Positions 23,425 to 34,500 of a stretch of DNA of 64,000 bases are shown here, one piece after another. How positions within the stretch are numbered: the stretch's first letter is position 1; each line of letters opens with the position of its first letter. Source of the DNA: Liolophura sinensis (lineage: Eukaryota; Mollusca; Polyplacophora; Chitonida; Chitonidae); the NCBI RefSeq assembly GCF_032854445.1, contig NC_088300.1:9362001-9426000 (forward strand), written 5' to 3'. The notes beneath the pieces are model-generated. The model was not told the origin of the DNA, did not search any database, and saw nothing but the letters and a program-made list of their open reading frames with translations. Made by a program: the position numbers and the translations under genes.

Positions 23425-24340
23425 TTCACCTGCTGTGCTATCAGGTACACGTCACCTCTTGTGTTATCAGGTATACTTCACCTGCTGTGTCATCAGGTAT
23501 GCTTCACCTGTTGTGTTATCAGGTATATTTTACCTCTTGTGTCACCAGGTATACTTCACCTCTTGTGTTATCAGGTATACTTCACTTCTTGTGTCACCAG
23601 ACGTGCTTTACCTGTTGTGCTATCAGGTATACTTCACCTGCTGTGTCATCAGGTGAACTTCAGCTGTTTTTTTTTGTTATCAGGTATACTTCAACCGTTG
23701 TGTAATCAGGTATATTTCAACTGTTGTGTAATCACGTATACTTCACGGGTTGTGTCATCAGGTAGGCCTATGCTTCATCTGGTGTGTCATCAAGTATTCT
23801 TCGTCCGTTATGGTACCAGGTATACTTCACCTGCTGTGTTATCAGATATACTTCACCTGCTGTGTTATCAGATATACTTCACCTGCTGTGTTATCAAGTA
23901 TACTTTGCCTGTTGCGTCATTAGGTATACTTCACCTGTTGTATCATCAGGTATACTTCACCTGTTGTGTGATTAGGTATACTTTCCCTGCTGTGCATGTT
24001 TTAGTGGCATTTAGAAGTTGGCACGTAAGTACACTTGACAAGGCATTGCTTATGGATTTACAACTTCTTGGTTTATTGTCACGACGTTTCGATGCAGATA
24101 GTAGCATCATTATCTGATAACGATGCTAGTATCCTGTGTACCCTGCTGTGCTGTCAGGTACACTTGGCCTGCTGTGTTATATGGTGTACTTCCCCTGTTA
24201 CATCATCAGCTATACGTCACCCATTGTGTGATTGGGTATACTTCACCTGCTATTTTATCAAATGTACTTCACCTGTTGTATTATCAGGTATACTTCACCT
24301 GTTTTCGTTATCACGTATAATTCACCTGTTGTGTCACCTT
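23425..24340 (+). repeat. 26-bp minisatellite, interrupted at 24000-24130
   Basis: The unit is aggtatacttcacctgctgt followed by gttatc; copies at 23821 and 23847 are 26 bp apart. About 22 units precede and 8 follow a 130-bp unrelated stretch. Since 26 is not a multiple of 3 and the unit lacks stops, all three forward frames remain open (up to 234 codons). Confidence 0.93.
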
Positions 24341-24344
24341 CATC

Positions 24345-25215
24345 CTTTAAGGTAATTTTTTAAAAGAACACATGAAACGATACTATAAAACGGCGAGTAT
24401 GGTTTTAAGGTAAATGACGAAAGATGTGCCGGAAATATTCCGGGCTATTTTTGACAGAAATTGGGTGCTGCTTGTGAACATTTACGAACGTGAGCGTAAC
24501 CTGAGGTCAGTGATCTGTGCAGAGGCATGTCTTATAGTTCTCACCAAGACACCTTTACCATACAAAATTTATCCACAGCCTACTTTACCTTTACTACCAA
24601 ATTCAACTCTCGAAAACATTAATCGCCGCCGTAAAGCTCACCTCAGGTGAATAAATACACCTGTAGCAGCCAATTAACAGGGCGTGGCCTGTCGGTTACG
24701 CACCCACCGGTGTTTATTATATCCTAGAATACAAGAGCCATCTGAGAGGCGGTCGGTCACGTATGCGCAACCTGGCGGAATGTAAGCGGTATAGTGTTCT
24801 TCACAGAGACTTCATGGGTATATGATCACCTTATCTACAATCACGACCATATCGCTAACATGTTTTGTTGATTTCTCTTACGATGACTACCGAAACTGCT
24901 GGATGTAAGACAACTCTGGCAGACTTTGAAATCAGCAGCTGTTCTCTCACCGCCTGGAAACACAAACTGAAGTCCTCGATCAAAGGTCACAGCTACCCTG
25001 AATCTATAAGCTTGTCGGAAAAGGAATTCAGTTAATATTGTAGTCTAAGATTTCACGTTACAAACTGTTCAATATGCTGAAACAGCAAGCGTTCAGATTT
25101 GTTCAGGTTTTCAAACGGTTTTTATTGCTGAACTAAATACACAAAAATACACATGTTTGGAGAGTATTGACTCTGTAATGGCTTAATTCAGGCTGAATTT
25201 ATTATGTAATAATCT
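24345..25215. other. Spacer, nothing recognised
   Basis: Only short open frames without family resemblance or good splice context. Confidence 0.4.
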
Positions 25216-25219
25216 GTTG

Positions 25220-25800
25220 ACAAAGATTCAGCAGACTGGGTTGATAATGAGATCATCCGTTGAAATAGCTTAAAAGAGGCTGGGCTGATAATGGGATCAT
25301 CAGATGACATCGCTTAAAGCAGGCTGGGTTGATAATGGGATCATCAGATTGCATCGCTCAAAGCAGGCTGGGTTGATAATGGGATCATTAGATTGCATCG
25401 CTCAAAGCAGGCTGGGTTGATAATGAGATTATTCCTTGAAATAGCTTAAAGGAGGCTGGGTTGATAATGGGATCATCAGATGACATCGCTTAAAGCAGGC
25501 TGGGTTGATAATGGGATCATCAGATGACATCGCTCAAAGCAGGCTGGGTTGATAATGGGATCATCAGATTGCATCGCTCAAAGCAGGCTGGGTTGATAAT
25601 GAGATTATCCCTTGAAATAGCTTAAAGGAGGCTGGGTTGATAATGGGATCATCAGATGACATCGCTTAAAGGAGGCTAGGTTGATAATGGGATCATCAGA
25701 TGACGTCGCTTAAAGGAGGCTGGGTTGATAATGGGATCATCAAATGACATCGCTTAAAGGAGGCTGGGTTGATAATGGGATCATCAGATGAAATCGCTTA
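25220..25800. repeat. 44-bp minisatellite, about 13 copies
   Basis: The unit is ggctgggttgataatgggat followed by catcagatgacatcgcttaa and agca; copies at 25322 and 25366 are 44 bp apart. A variant ending in ccttgaaatagcttaaagga recurs every few units, which suggests higher-order duplication. Confidence 0.93.
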
Positions 25801-25885
25801 AAACTGGAAGACACCTTGTGAAGACACCTACACGTTAAAGATAGAGAAAACATAAATTTCAGATGAAAGAGTGCGAGAAGATAGT

Positions 25886-26349
25886 GGTATATATGGTATG
25901 CAATATTTTTTGATCCTTCTTTGAAGAAAAAAAGAAAGTTGAAAATCATTTTTGTATGGTGGGTATTTGTGACCACCTCTTGGTAGATATCGTCTTTATA
26001 ATAATGTTATAAATAAGGATGTAACACATGTTTAATAAATACATTTGCACTAGAATTTGTTTTTTTTTCAGCCAACAAATTATGTGTTCAACCTGGATAT
26101 TCATCACATTTCTATTTTAATATATTCATAAATATTATCCTAAATGAGATTAAATGCTTGTGCTTGGATATAAACAGCAATTTTTTTTAATTTATTAGAT
26201 ATGTATCACATCCTTATTTATGACATCATTATTCGAAGACGATATATACCAAGAGGTGGTTGCAAATACACACCAAACAGAAAATGTTTTCAAATACTCT
26301 TTTCGCCTGAAAAAGGGTTTAAAAAATATTAAAGACCATATTTGCAAAT
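25886..26349. mobile_element. Large inverted repeat (foldback or MITE-like element)
   Basis: About 155-bp arms, 25886-26043 and the reverse complement of 26191-26349, flank a loop of about 150 bp. The best-matching part is ccacctcttggtagatatcg plus aataaggatgt on the left against the complement of acatccttattt ... cgatatataccaagaggtgg on the right. I see no transposase and no clear target duplication. Confidence 0.75.
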
Positions 26350-26887
26350 AAGGTTTTATCCTTGACTTTGGCATCATTTTTATGTTTGTGTTTTATGTTT
26401 CAATCTTTTTCTCCTTTAAAACCTACATGTTTGAAAGAGCTCAGTTGTTATCTTTAAATAAACCTCTTAGGGCGACGGATTTCTGTGCACATATATGGAC
26501 AAGAAGATTTGCTGGCGTTTGTTGTGGACGGAATGAGTTTGTAAGTTTGTAACGACATGGGATTAACTGATCCTCCACAACACAGCCACAGAATAATTTT
26601 TATTTATAATATCATTTTTATTTACTGGAATAACCATCACGCGTTATGTTCTTAGCTGCAGGGAACCGCAGTAAACGAGTCATGCCTAAGCCATCGAGAA
26701 GCGATTCGAAACAAGGGAGATAACTTTTGAAGTCGCACTCATCGAAATGTACCCAATGTTATATTAGCAATCACCAGGCCGACTATAAATTGATTAATTC
26801 ACAACCGGTACTCGTTTGTTAGTCACAGGCATTGGTTTAGCCATTGATATGCACATATTTCAACTGTTTAATTATTTGCCAATAGGG

Positions 26888-27146
26888 GTCTCCCGAGATG
26901 GCCGAGATGGTTGGCGTGACAGCGCGGCTCAGTGGCTCAGGAGCCTCTTACCAATGAGGTCGATGTGAGTTCAAGTTTAGCTCATTCTGACTTGGTCTCT
27001 GGCCATAATCCTACGTGCGACCTGTGGATGGCCGTGACTTTCCCCCGGGCCCTGCCCGATTTCCTCCCACTATAACGCTGGCCGCCTGGAATAAGCGAAA
27101 TTTTCTTGAGTACAGCGTAAAACACCAATGAAATAAATAAATAAAT
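26888..27146 (+). mobile_element. SINE-A copy, nearly full length
   Basis: Head ggggtctcccgagatggccg, B-box region gtgagttcaagtttagctca, 3' domain cttgagtacagcgtaaaaca, tail ccaatgaaataaataaataa. It is adjacent to an opposite-strand partial copy (27175-27300). Confidence 0.85.
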
Positions 27147-27174
27147 TTTTGTTATAAATTTGTATGCTGGCAGT

Positions 27175-27300
27175 CTTCTTCACGTATACGGCCGGAGAGC
27201 AAACCAGCTGAACTTGAACTTACAGCGACTGCATTGATGAGAGGCTCGTGGGTCAATTTGCCGCGATGGCAGGCTAACCACCTCGGCCACGGGAGTCCCT
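27175..27300 (-). mobile_element. SINE-A 5' half, minus strand
   Basis: Only the head half is present: gtatacggccggagagcaaa ... acttgaacttacagcgactg ... ctaaccacctcggccacggg. The 3' domain and tail are missing. With the neighbouring plus-strand copy it forms a head-out inverted pair. Confidence 0.8.
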
Positions 27301-28488
27301 CAAAAATTTAGAATCGCATTATAATTCCCTTGTGCATGCGGCGCAACTTATTTTTAACACCAATTGTAAACTCAGCTGTAGGGCCTACAATTGATTGTAG
27401 CTGCGATCCCTTTGTGCAAGCGGTCCCTGTCAACTATGTTGAGGATCAAGACGGGGAAGTATCATTATTGCCTATTTCAAATTCATGTGGACTTTAGCGC
27501 AAGATGTGCAGGTGAGCGAGCTTCTGGCTTCTCATATGCTGACTCTGCAATCACTCGGCCAGATAGCAGAATGGTCGTGTGTATGGGGTCTTAACACTCC
27601 TTGTGTTTCTTTTTTAAGAAAATTCATAGCTATTTAATACCTATATTTAAAAATATGTGTGTCCTCAACTGTTGTCGAAGAACACCATAACATAGAAGTA
27701 AAATGTGTCGTGCAAATCAAAACTCAATTCCTTTACAACATTTAGGCTAACGCATAGAGTAGAGTATAGAGTAGCATACACCGTTCAACAAACCTGTTGT
27801 AACGTGCTTCTCGGATAATGGAGGAGGGCTATAATAGGTGTGCACAGGTGGTAGGTAACTGTGAGCCGACCCGGGGACTGTAGGGTGGATTGTGCCGTAG
27901 GCAGGCTGGATATCGAGCACTATTCTGTGTTTACGTCCGCCACACGTGACCACTGAATCAGTACCATTGTCCCATGCCAAGAAGAAAACAATGCCGCAAA
28001 GTTTCCCTTCATTGAACCATCGCTTTTATATTGTCAATGGGATGCGACTGCGTATACACATATTTCTGCGCAATTTGCTACAGGAACGTCAGCTGTAACG
28101 CTCCTCGCACTATAGTAATATACCTGTTTGCATATGCTGCAGAGGCTTTCGTTCAGGTCCGCTCGCGTCAGCGCTGTTTTCATGCCATGTGTTGAGGGAA
28201 CGCTTCCTGTGCCTCTGCTAGTCACGGACACTTCTGAATTATTAAATGCTAATATATTATTTATTGGTATTGTCCCTGAGTGGAACCGTTTTCACATGAC
28301 GTGACATTTTAACTCTCACGAGCAGTTGCAACACGATCAAGGTGCACCGCGCATTGGGTAACACTTTGCACCGATGGTCACACGGCGAACAGTTCGCGGC
28401 TGAATCCGGTTCCAGGAAACACACAGAAGCCACAGTCGAGCGAGAGCTCAGGTAAAGGATTACGGAACCAACCTACCACGATTACATC

Positions 28489-28500
28489 ATGGCGGAATTG
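28489..28500 (+). CDS. Gene 3 exon 1 (ATG + 3 codons)
   Basis: ATG GCG GAA TTG with a consensus donor gtaagt at 28501. It reads MAEL and joins EPKLTDEQI, resembling the calmodulin N-terminus. The upstream context attacatcATGG is acceptable for initiation. Confidence 0.85.
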
Positions 28501-31500
28501 GTAAGTTCCTAACTTGTCATTATATAACCTCACCCTTAAGGCACTTTCTCCCTTTAGTCAACCTTGTTGTCATTACGTTGGTTCTTTTTACACAGCAATG
28601 GTTCGTTAGAAGGCCTACAACTGATAAACTTTAGTGAGGAAGTTAATCTTGAATTTTTACAAAAAGTTACTCCCGAAAGCAGTCCTGTTGCTTAGGGCGG
28701 TCATTTAACGTTATGTTAACAGCGTTATCATAAACAGGGTAGACTAAACTCCGATTAAGGCCTTTGCCTTCCTCTGAAGTGGCTTGGCTTGCTGTCTTCT
28801 CCTTCTCACAACTGCCACCTCTGACCACTTGCATTGTTTGTTCTCTTTCTTAGCAGCTTTTGGGACAGACAAGCCTTATATATTTTTTTGGTTTTTGAAG
28901 TTTTAATATCGTTATTATCACTATGTGATTATGTTTGTGAACATTTTATTTTATAACCAGTTAATTATTTGATACGCAGAAAAACACAAATGTAATACAA
29001 CGTAGGGATGTGTTTTGAGTCCGGGCTTGGGCATAGTACCCTGTGCTAACTTGAGGTTATACTGAATAAAAGTTGACAATATTGACAACGGATTCCAGCA
29101 GCTTACCTTCCATTCAGCCAACGTTTGCCCTCAAAACGAGGAATCCAATGGTATATTCGGTCCAGTAAATCGATTGTCACTTACCCTTAATACAAAGCTT
29201 TGTTCTTTGTTGACATAAAACCCTCCAGAGTAATGCCAGCTATAACAGCCGATTGAATGGACGTTGTATTTGGCAGATTGCATGAATTTGTTAGACAGAC
29301 ACTATTCTAAATATACGTGTACTTACAAGCTGCCAGTTTCAACAACTAATTGAAATTGACGGCGAGATCCGACTGCTCCAGCTAATTGTCCTGTGACAGC
29401 GTTAACAGTTCCGCCAATATTATTACAGTTTTATAACGACGTTTTCGATTTGCATAGAGTATCACAATCATTTCTTACAACAGAAAAAATAAATTCGTCA
29501 CATTCATACAATAACACAGTTATAAATTATTGAAACTTAATTTCTTTATGATGTGCCGTCCATTCCCTACCCACTTCTCTCCTTCACCTAGACTTCAGTT
29601 TATTACAGCTGTTCCCCCAACCCCCTCCCTCCCCCCACCCCGAACTTTACAGCTGACTATGAAAACGAAAGCCAAAATCATTACTCTTTGAATATATTCA
29701 TAAATGCTTGAAACATGTGTGATCATCCTTTTGAACACGGATATATACTAGTATACTAGCTATACTAACTATCTTTCACTATGCCATGTATTGGTGTAAT
29801 AATGATATGAAATCATTGAGAAAGTACTGACCTAAGTAATACGACGTTGTTCTAAGTAGGGCGGGAACTTTGTCTTAACATGAAATGGGGAGAACTTTGT
29901 CTTAACATTGCATGGGGAAAACTTTGTCTTAACATTGTATGAGAAGAACTTTATCTTAGCATTTCACGGGGAGAACTTTGTCTTAATATTGTATGGGGAG
30001 AATTTTGTGTTAAAATTACTTGGGGAGAACTTTGTCTTAACATGAAATGGGGAGAACTTTGTCTTAACATGAAATGGGGAGAACTTTGTCTTAACATGAA
30101 ATGGGAAAAAATTTGTCTTAGCATTGCCTTTGAACAAGCACTTGATATTTGCAACATTTATCAGGAAAGATATTCAATAAATATGATTTTCAACACTGTT
30201 CTGCAGCAAAAAATCTGTCTCCACTGAGATCCTAATTCACGTCTTAGTTTCTAGCCGTCGAAAGTCTTAGACGTCTCTCTTATTATATGGTACTAAAATG
30301 TTGAGTGCCTGTATTAAAATTCCAGCCGCCCGATTGGACTCGATCTGGCGAGCGCTCCAGCTGACTTACCATTTCCTTTTCCGCTGTATGCCCTATAATA
30401 AAAGCCAGCATTTTAATAATGACGCTACATACAAAAAAATAATCCACGAATCAAAAGACTGAAAATTTATCATTTACAAGAAGAGATTATTAAGATTTCG
30501 CATGTAAATCGTTTGCCCCCACGCATGTATGTGACCAGGTCAATATTTCACAAATTACACTCACCCGGTTTCACCTTTCAAAGTTCAAAGCTTTATTATA
30601 GCCTTCAAATGCTGTTGGCCTGCTCTAGTAAAGGAACGCCATACACCATGATCGTATTAGCATATTAGCTAACCCACGTTAGAGATCCAAAGAGTATTCC
30701 GCTTTCAGACAGAACGTTAAAATCTATTATTTAATGGATTCGAGAGATATGTAGTGCCCTGTACCGGAAGTTTGTGATAGTGGCTAGTGAGGCATTCTAT
30801 TACCTGGTCCCTATGACATGGTGCACCACTGAGCCAATCTATTACCCGGTGATTGTGGTATCATGAACCTGGAGGGAATCTGCAATGTGGTGTCTGTGAC
30901 ATTGTGACCAGTGAGGCAATCTACAGCATGATGCCAATGACATCATGCCCAGTGAGACATTCTACAGCCTGGTGACTGTGACATCGTGACCAGTGAGGCA
31001 AGCTACAGCCTGTTGTTGTGACATCGTGACCCTTTAGACACTCTACAGCCTGGTGCCTGTGACATCGTGACCGGTGAGGCAGTCTACAGCCTACTGCCTG
31101 TGACACCGTTACCAGTAAAGTAATCTATAGCCCTGTGCTTGTGACATCGTGACCTGTGAGGTAATATAACTCTGTACTTGTGACATCGTGACCAGTGAGG
31201 CAATCTACAGCCTTGTGCTTGTGACACCGTGACCGGTGAGATAATCTACGCCCCGATGCTTGTGACATCGTGACCTGTGAGGCAATCTACAGCCTTGTGC
31301 TTGTGACACCGTGACCGGTGAGATAATCTACGCCCCGATGCTCGTGACATCGTGACCTGTGAGGCAATCTACAGCCTTGTGCTTGTGACACCGTGACCGG
31401 TGAGATAATCTACGCCCCGATGCTTATGACATCGTGACCTGTGAGGCAATCTACAGCCTTGTGCTTGTGACACCGTGACCGGTGAGATAATCTACGCCCC

Positions 31501-34500
31501 GATGCTTGTGACATCCACACTAGTGAGGCAGTACTACAGCCCTGTGTTTAATACATGGCGACCTGTGACCGCTGATTGGCTATTTTCACTTAACTTGGCT
31601 CAACTTGACAAAAAATACTCCTGCACATTTTCAATTCAACAATGTTGGATGGTGTTGAGTGTTTTGTTGAACGAAGTTGAAGAACCCGTCCACCTGTCAA
31701 CTCAACACGGCTTAATTTGTTGACTCAAGTTGACTCTTGTTGAGTCAATAAAAGTTGAGTGATGTTGGATAGTCTGGACGGGGCTTAATTTCACCGCATC
31801 TTTAAACCTGACACGTGTCACATCAGTGAAATATCCTAAGGGACGACACACAACGGTACAAATCAAAATATATGAATAAAAGGGGGAAAAATAATAAAAA
31901 AGTGACTTTACAGTCAACTTTCTAAGTCAATGCCTATCTAGGGTTAGATCTTAACATGTCTTTTTAGTTCAGTGAAAGACTGGTTTGTTGATGTACCTTG
32001 CTTGTGTCAACTTCCTAGTGGCAGACTCGTCAACTAAGCAGTTCAAGTTTTAACTCACCGAACCAGGTTTCTGTATACGGAGGATATCAGATGTCAAATC
32101 GCCTTTCCTCGGTCGAAAATAAGCTTTATCTGATCAGATAATCTGTATTAATCGCATCTCCATCCCTATTGCCTGGCACTTACGGCCTAAAACTCGGCTC
32201 TCTTGTTGATCGCGTCCATTTCTGCAGGAAAACGCCAGCTTTATTCAGTCTGACTAAACCGTATCGAAAAATGATTGATCTTTTACTAGTTATTGATTTA
32301 GATCAACTGTTAAGTGCGCTGTCACCAGGCAATAGATAAATGACTCACCCACCGTTTGTGTGTGGTGTTCATGGAACCCTTTCAGAAAAGTCACAGAGAC
32401 AATTTTTAGGAGGTAATGCAGGCGGGCGCGGACCGTCGCGTACGTTTGAAGGCTGACAACAGATGAACAATTAAAGCCATCTCTCATCCCAAAGTTTCCG
32501 ATTGATTAGGTTGGTTTTGGTATAATATAAGAATCCGCATGTTCGGTGTGTCTAGTATGAAAGCGGACAACATTCCAGCAAGAGGGAATGCCCTATGTAG
32601 GGCGTTGAACTGGTTCTTCAGTTTGTGTGTATGACCACAACATTGTAATGGTGATGGCTTTGTAGATTCATGAATAACTTTTGCACAATGGACTATGCAC
32701 ATTTAGTAAAAAACGATCTAAGTTGTAAGCTAATAATGGTCGTTTCTTGGCACTTTAATTTGTATTTGTGATTAGAATCTGCAGTTGATGACTGATCAGA
32801 ACTCCAAAACGTGTTAGTCGATTATCTAATTTTTAATTTTATTTAATTCTGAATTTAAAAGTGGTGAGTAATCAAATTGTGAAGAAGTACAACAGAGTGA
32901 GAGTCACACGTAAACTATGCAGGGTGACCCTTGTTGTCTTAGCTCTTAGCTTAGCCGTGCATGTTCTCTGATGGAAATTTCCCTTACCCTACACCAGTGA
33001 GGTCGCAGGTTCGAATACAGTGGCCGCGGCCTTGTCAGGGGGTTTGTCAGATATATCGGCGGGTCTTTCCTCGGCACTGGCTTCTTGAAAACGGTCTAAA
33101 AAAATCAATAAATAAATAATCTATAAATCAGCTAAATTTTAAACATTTGCCCGGAATGAGTCAAGCGCTCAAATTCTTGCTTACTTTCCTTTTTTAACCC
33201 TCCAAGTGCCATTTAGAAAGAGAGCCTCTATGAAAAGATGACATTATGAAAATCATTGAATTATGAAAATTGAGATAAAAATGTTGTATCATATAGTTTC
33301 ATACTGATAAAATTTATTTATTTGATTGGTGTTTTACGCCGTAATCAAGAATATTTCACTTACACGACGACGGCCAGCATCACATACTGGTAAAACGTTT
33401 CATGTGTAAACCTCCCTCTATGGATCTACTTTCAGGAGCCCAAACTGACGGATGAACAAATTGGAGGTGAGTAAATCCAACTAATCCTACTTCTGTGTTC
33501 GTCCGCTCATGCTAAACCATTTGATCCGACCATTGTCTTCATTGTATGGTTGGATGAACATGTGAGCTATACTATCGTTTCAGTAATATTAAAACGCTCG
33601 ATATTGATGTGTATATTGATATTTATCAGTGCTACTTTTTCGTCACCACAAATTGTACCTATAGCCTGTGATTCTGTTTTCAAACCCATCGTCTTCTTAT
33701 TTGTTTTATTGGAGTACCATCATTGACTGATATCTGTGTGCGAGAAACAAATCTTACCTAAGAATGAATAATCCTAGTTTAACGCCGCATTTACAGTATT
33801 TTAATCAAACCGTAGCGACCTCTGCGTCAGATCAAACCAAGGTCATCGCTCAAATGTCACGAAGAAAGCACATATGATCATTATGATATCCCACTGCAAT
33901 GTAAACCTGACCTGGGATAACGAAGCAGTCTTAGACTTAAGCCAAAATTTCAAATCACTTTAAAATTGATGTTTCTTATACTGCAAGGTCAAAATTTTGC
34001 TTGAAACGTAAATTCTGTGCAATAAATTTCAGCTTAAATAACGGAAAGGAACATACCAAATTTAATGATTGAAGTTTTGACTTAATATCGATATCTCCTT
34101 CAACTTTTTGTAGAAAAAGGTTGTAGTTAATTTAGAATTTTAAAGAATTTAATAGCTAAACATACAGAGATGGACGCATTAGTCGGATCTCTGTCGTGTA
34201 GTCTTACATGGCGTTCTCTGTACACCAATTGCCTGTCATCAATATGACGTGTCACACGTGTGAGAGTTCGCCAATATATGTCAAAAAGGTCGTGCTATTC
34301 TTTCGGTGACCTCCACCCAAAACACTTTGGCCGCCGTCGTATAACTGAAAACTCCTAGAGTTCGACATTAGATAACAAAGAAAAGAAACGAGCTAGAATC
34401 AAGAAGATTATATCCTTTATTTCAGACTATAACGGAATGAGTCATTGCAGTAAAGTGCTGGAATCTTATAACAGCCTTACAACACCCAGTATCTCAGACT

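Noticed and set aside
23413-24117. A 234-codon Cys/Leu-rich frame as a membrane protein
   Set aside because: A 26-bp minisatellite open in all three frames. The Cys pattern follows the repeat, not a protein fold.
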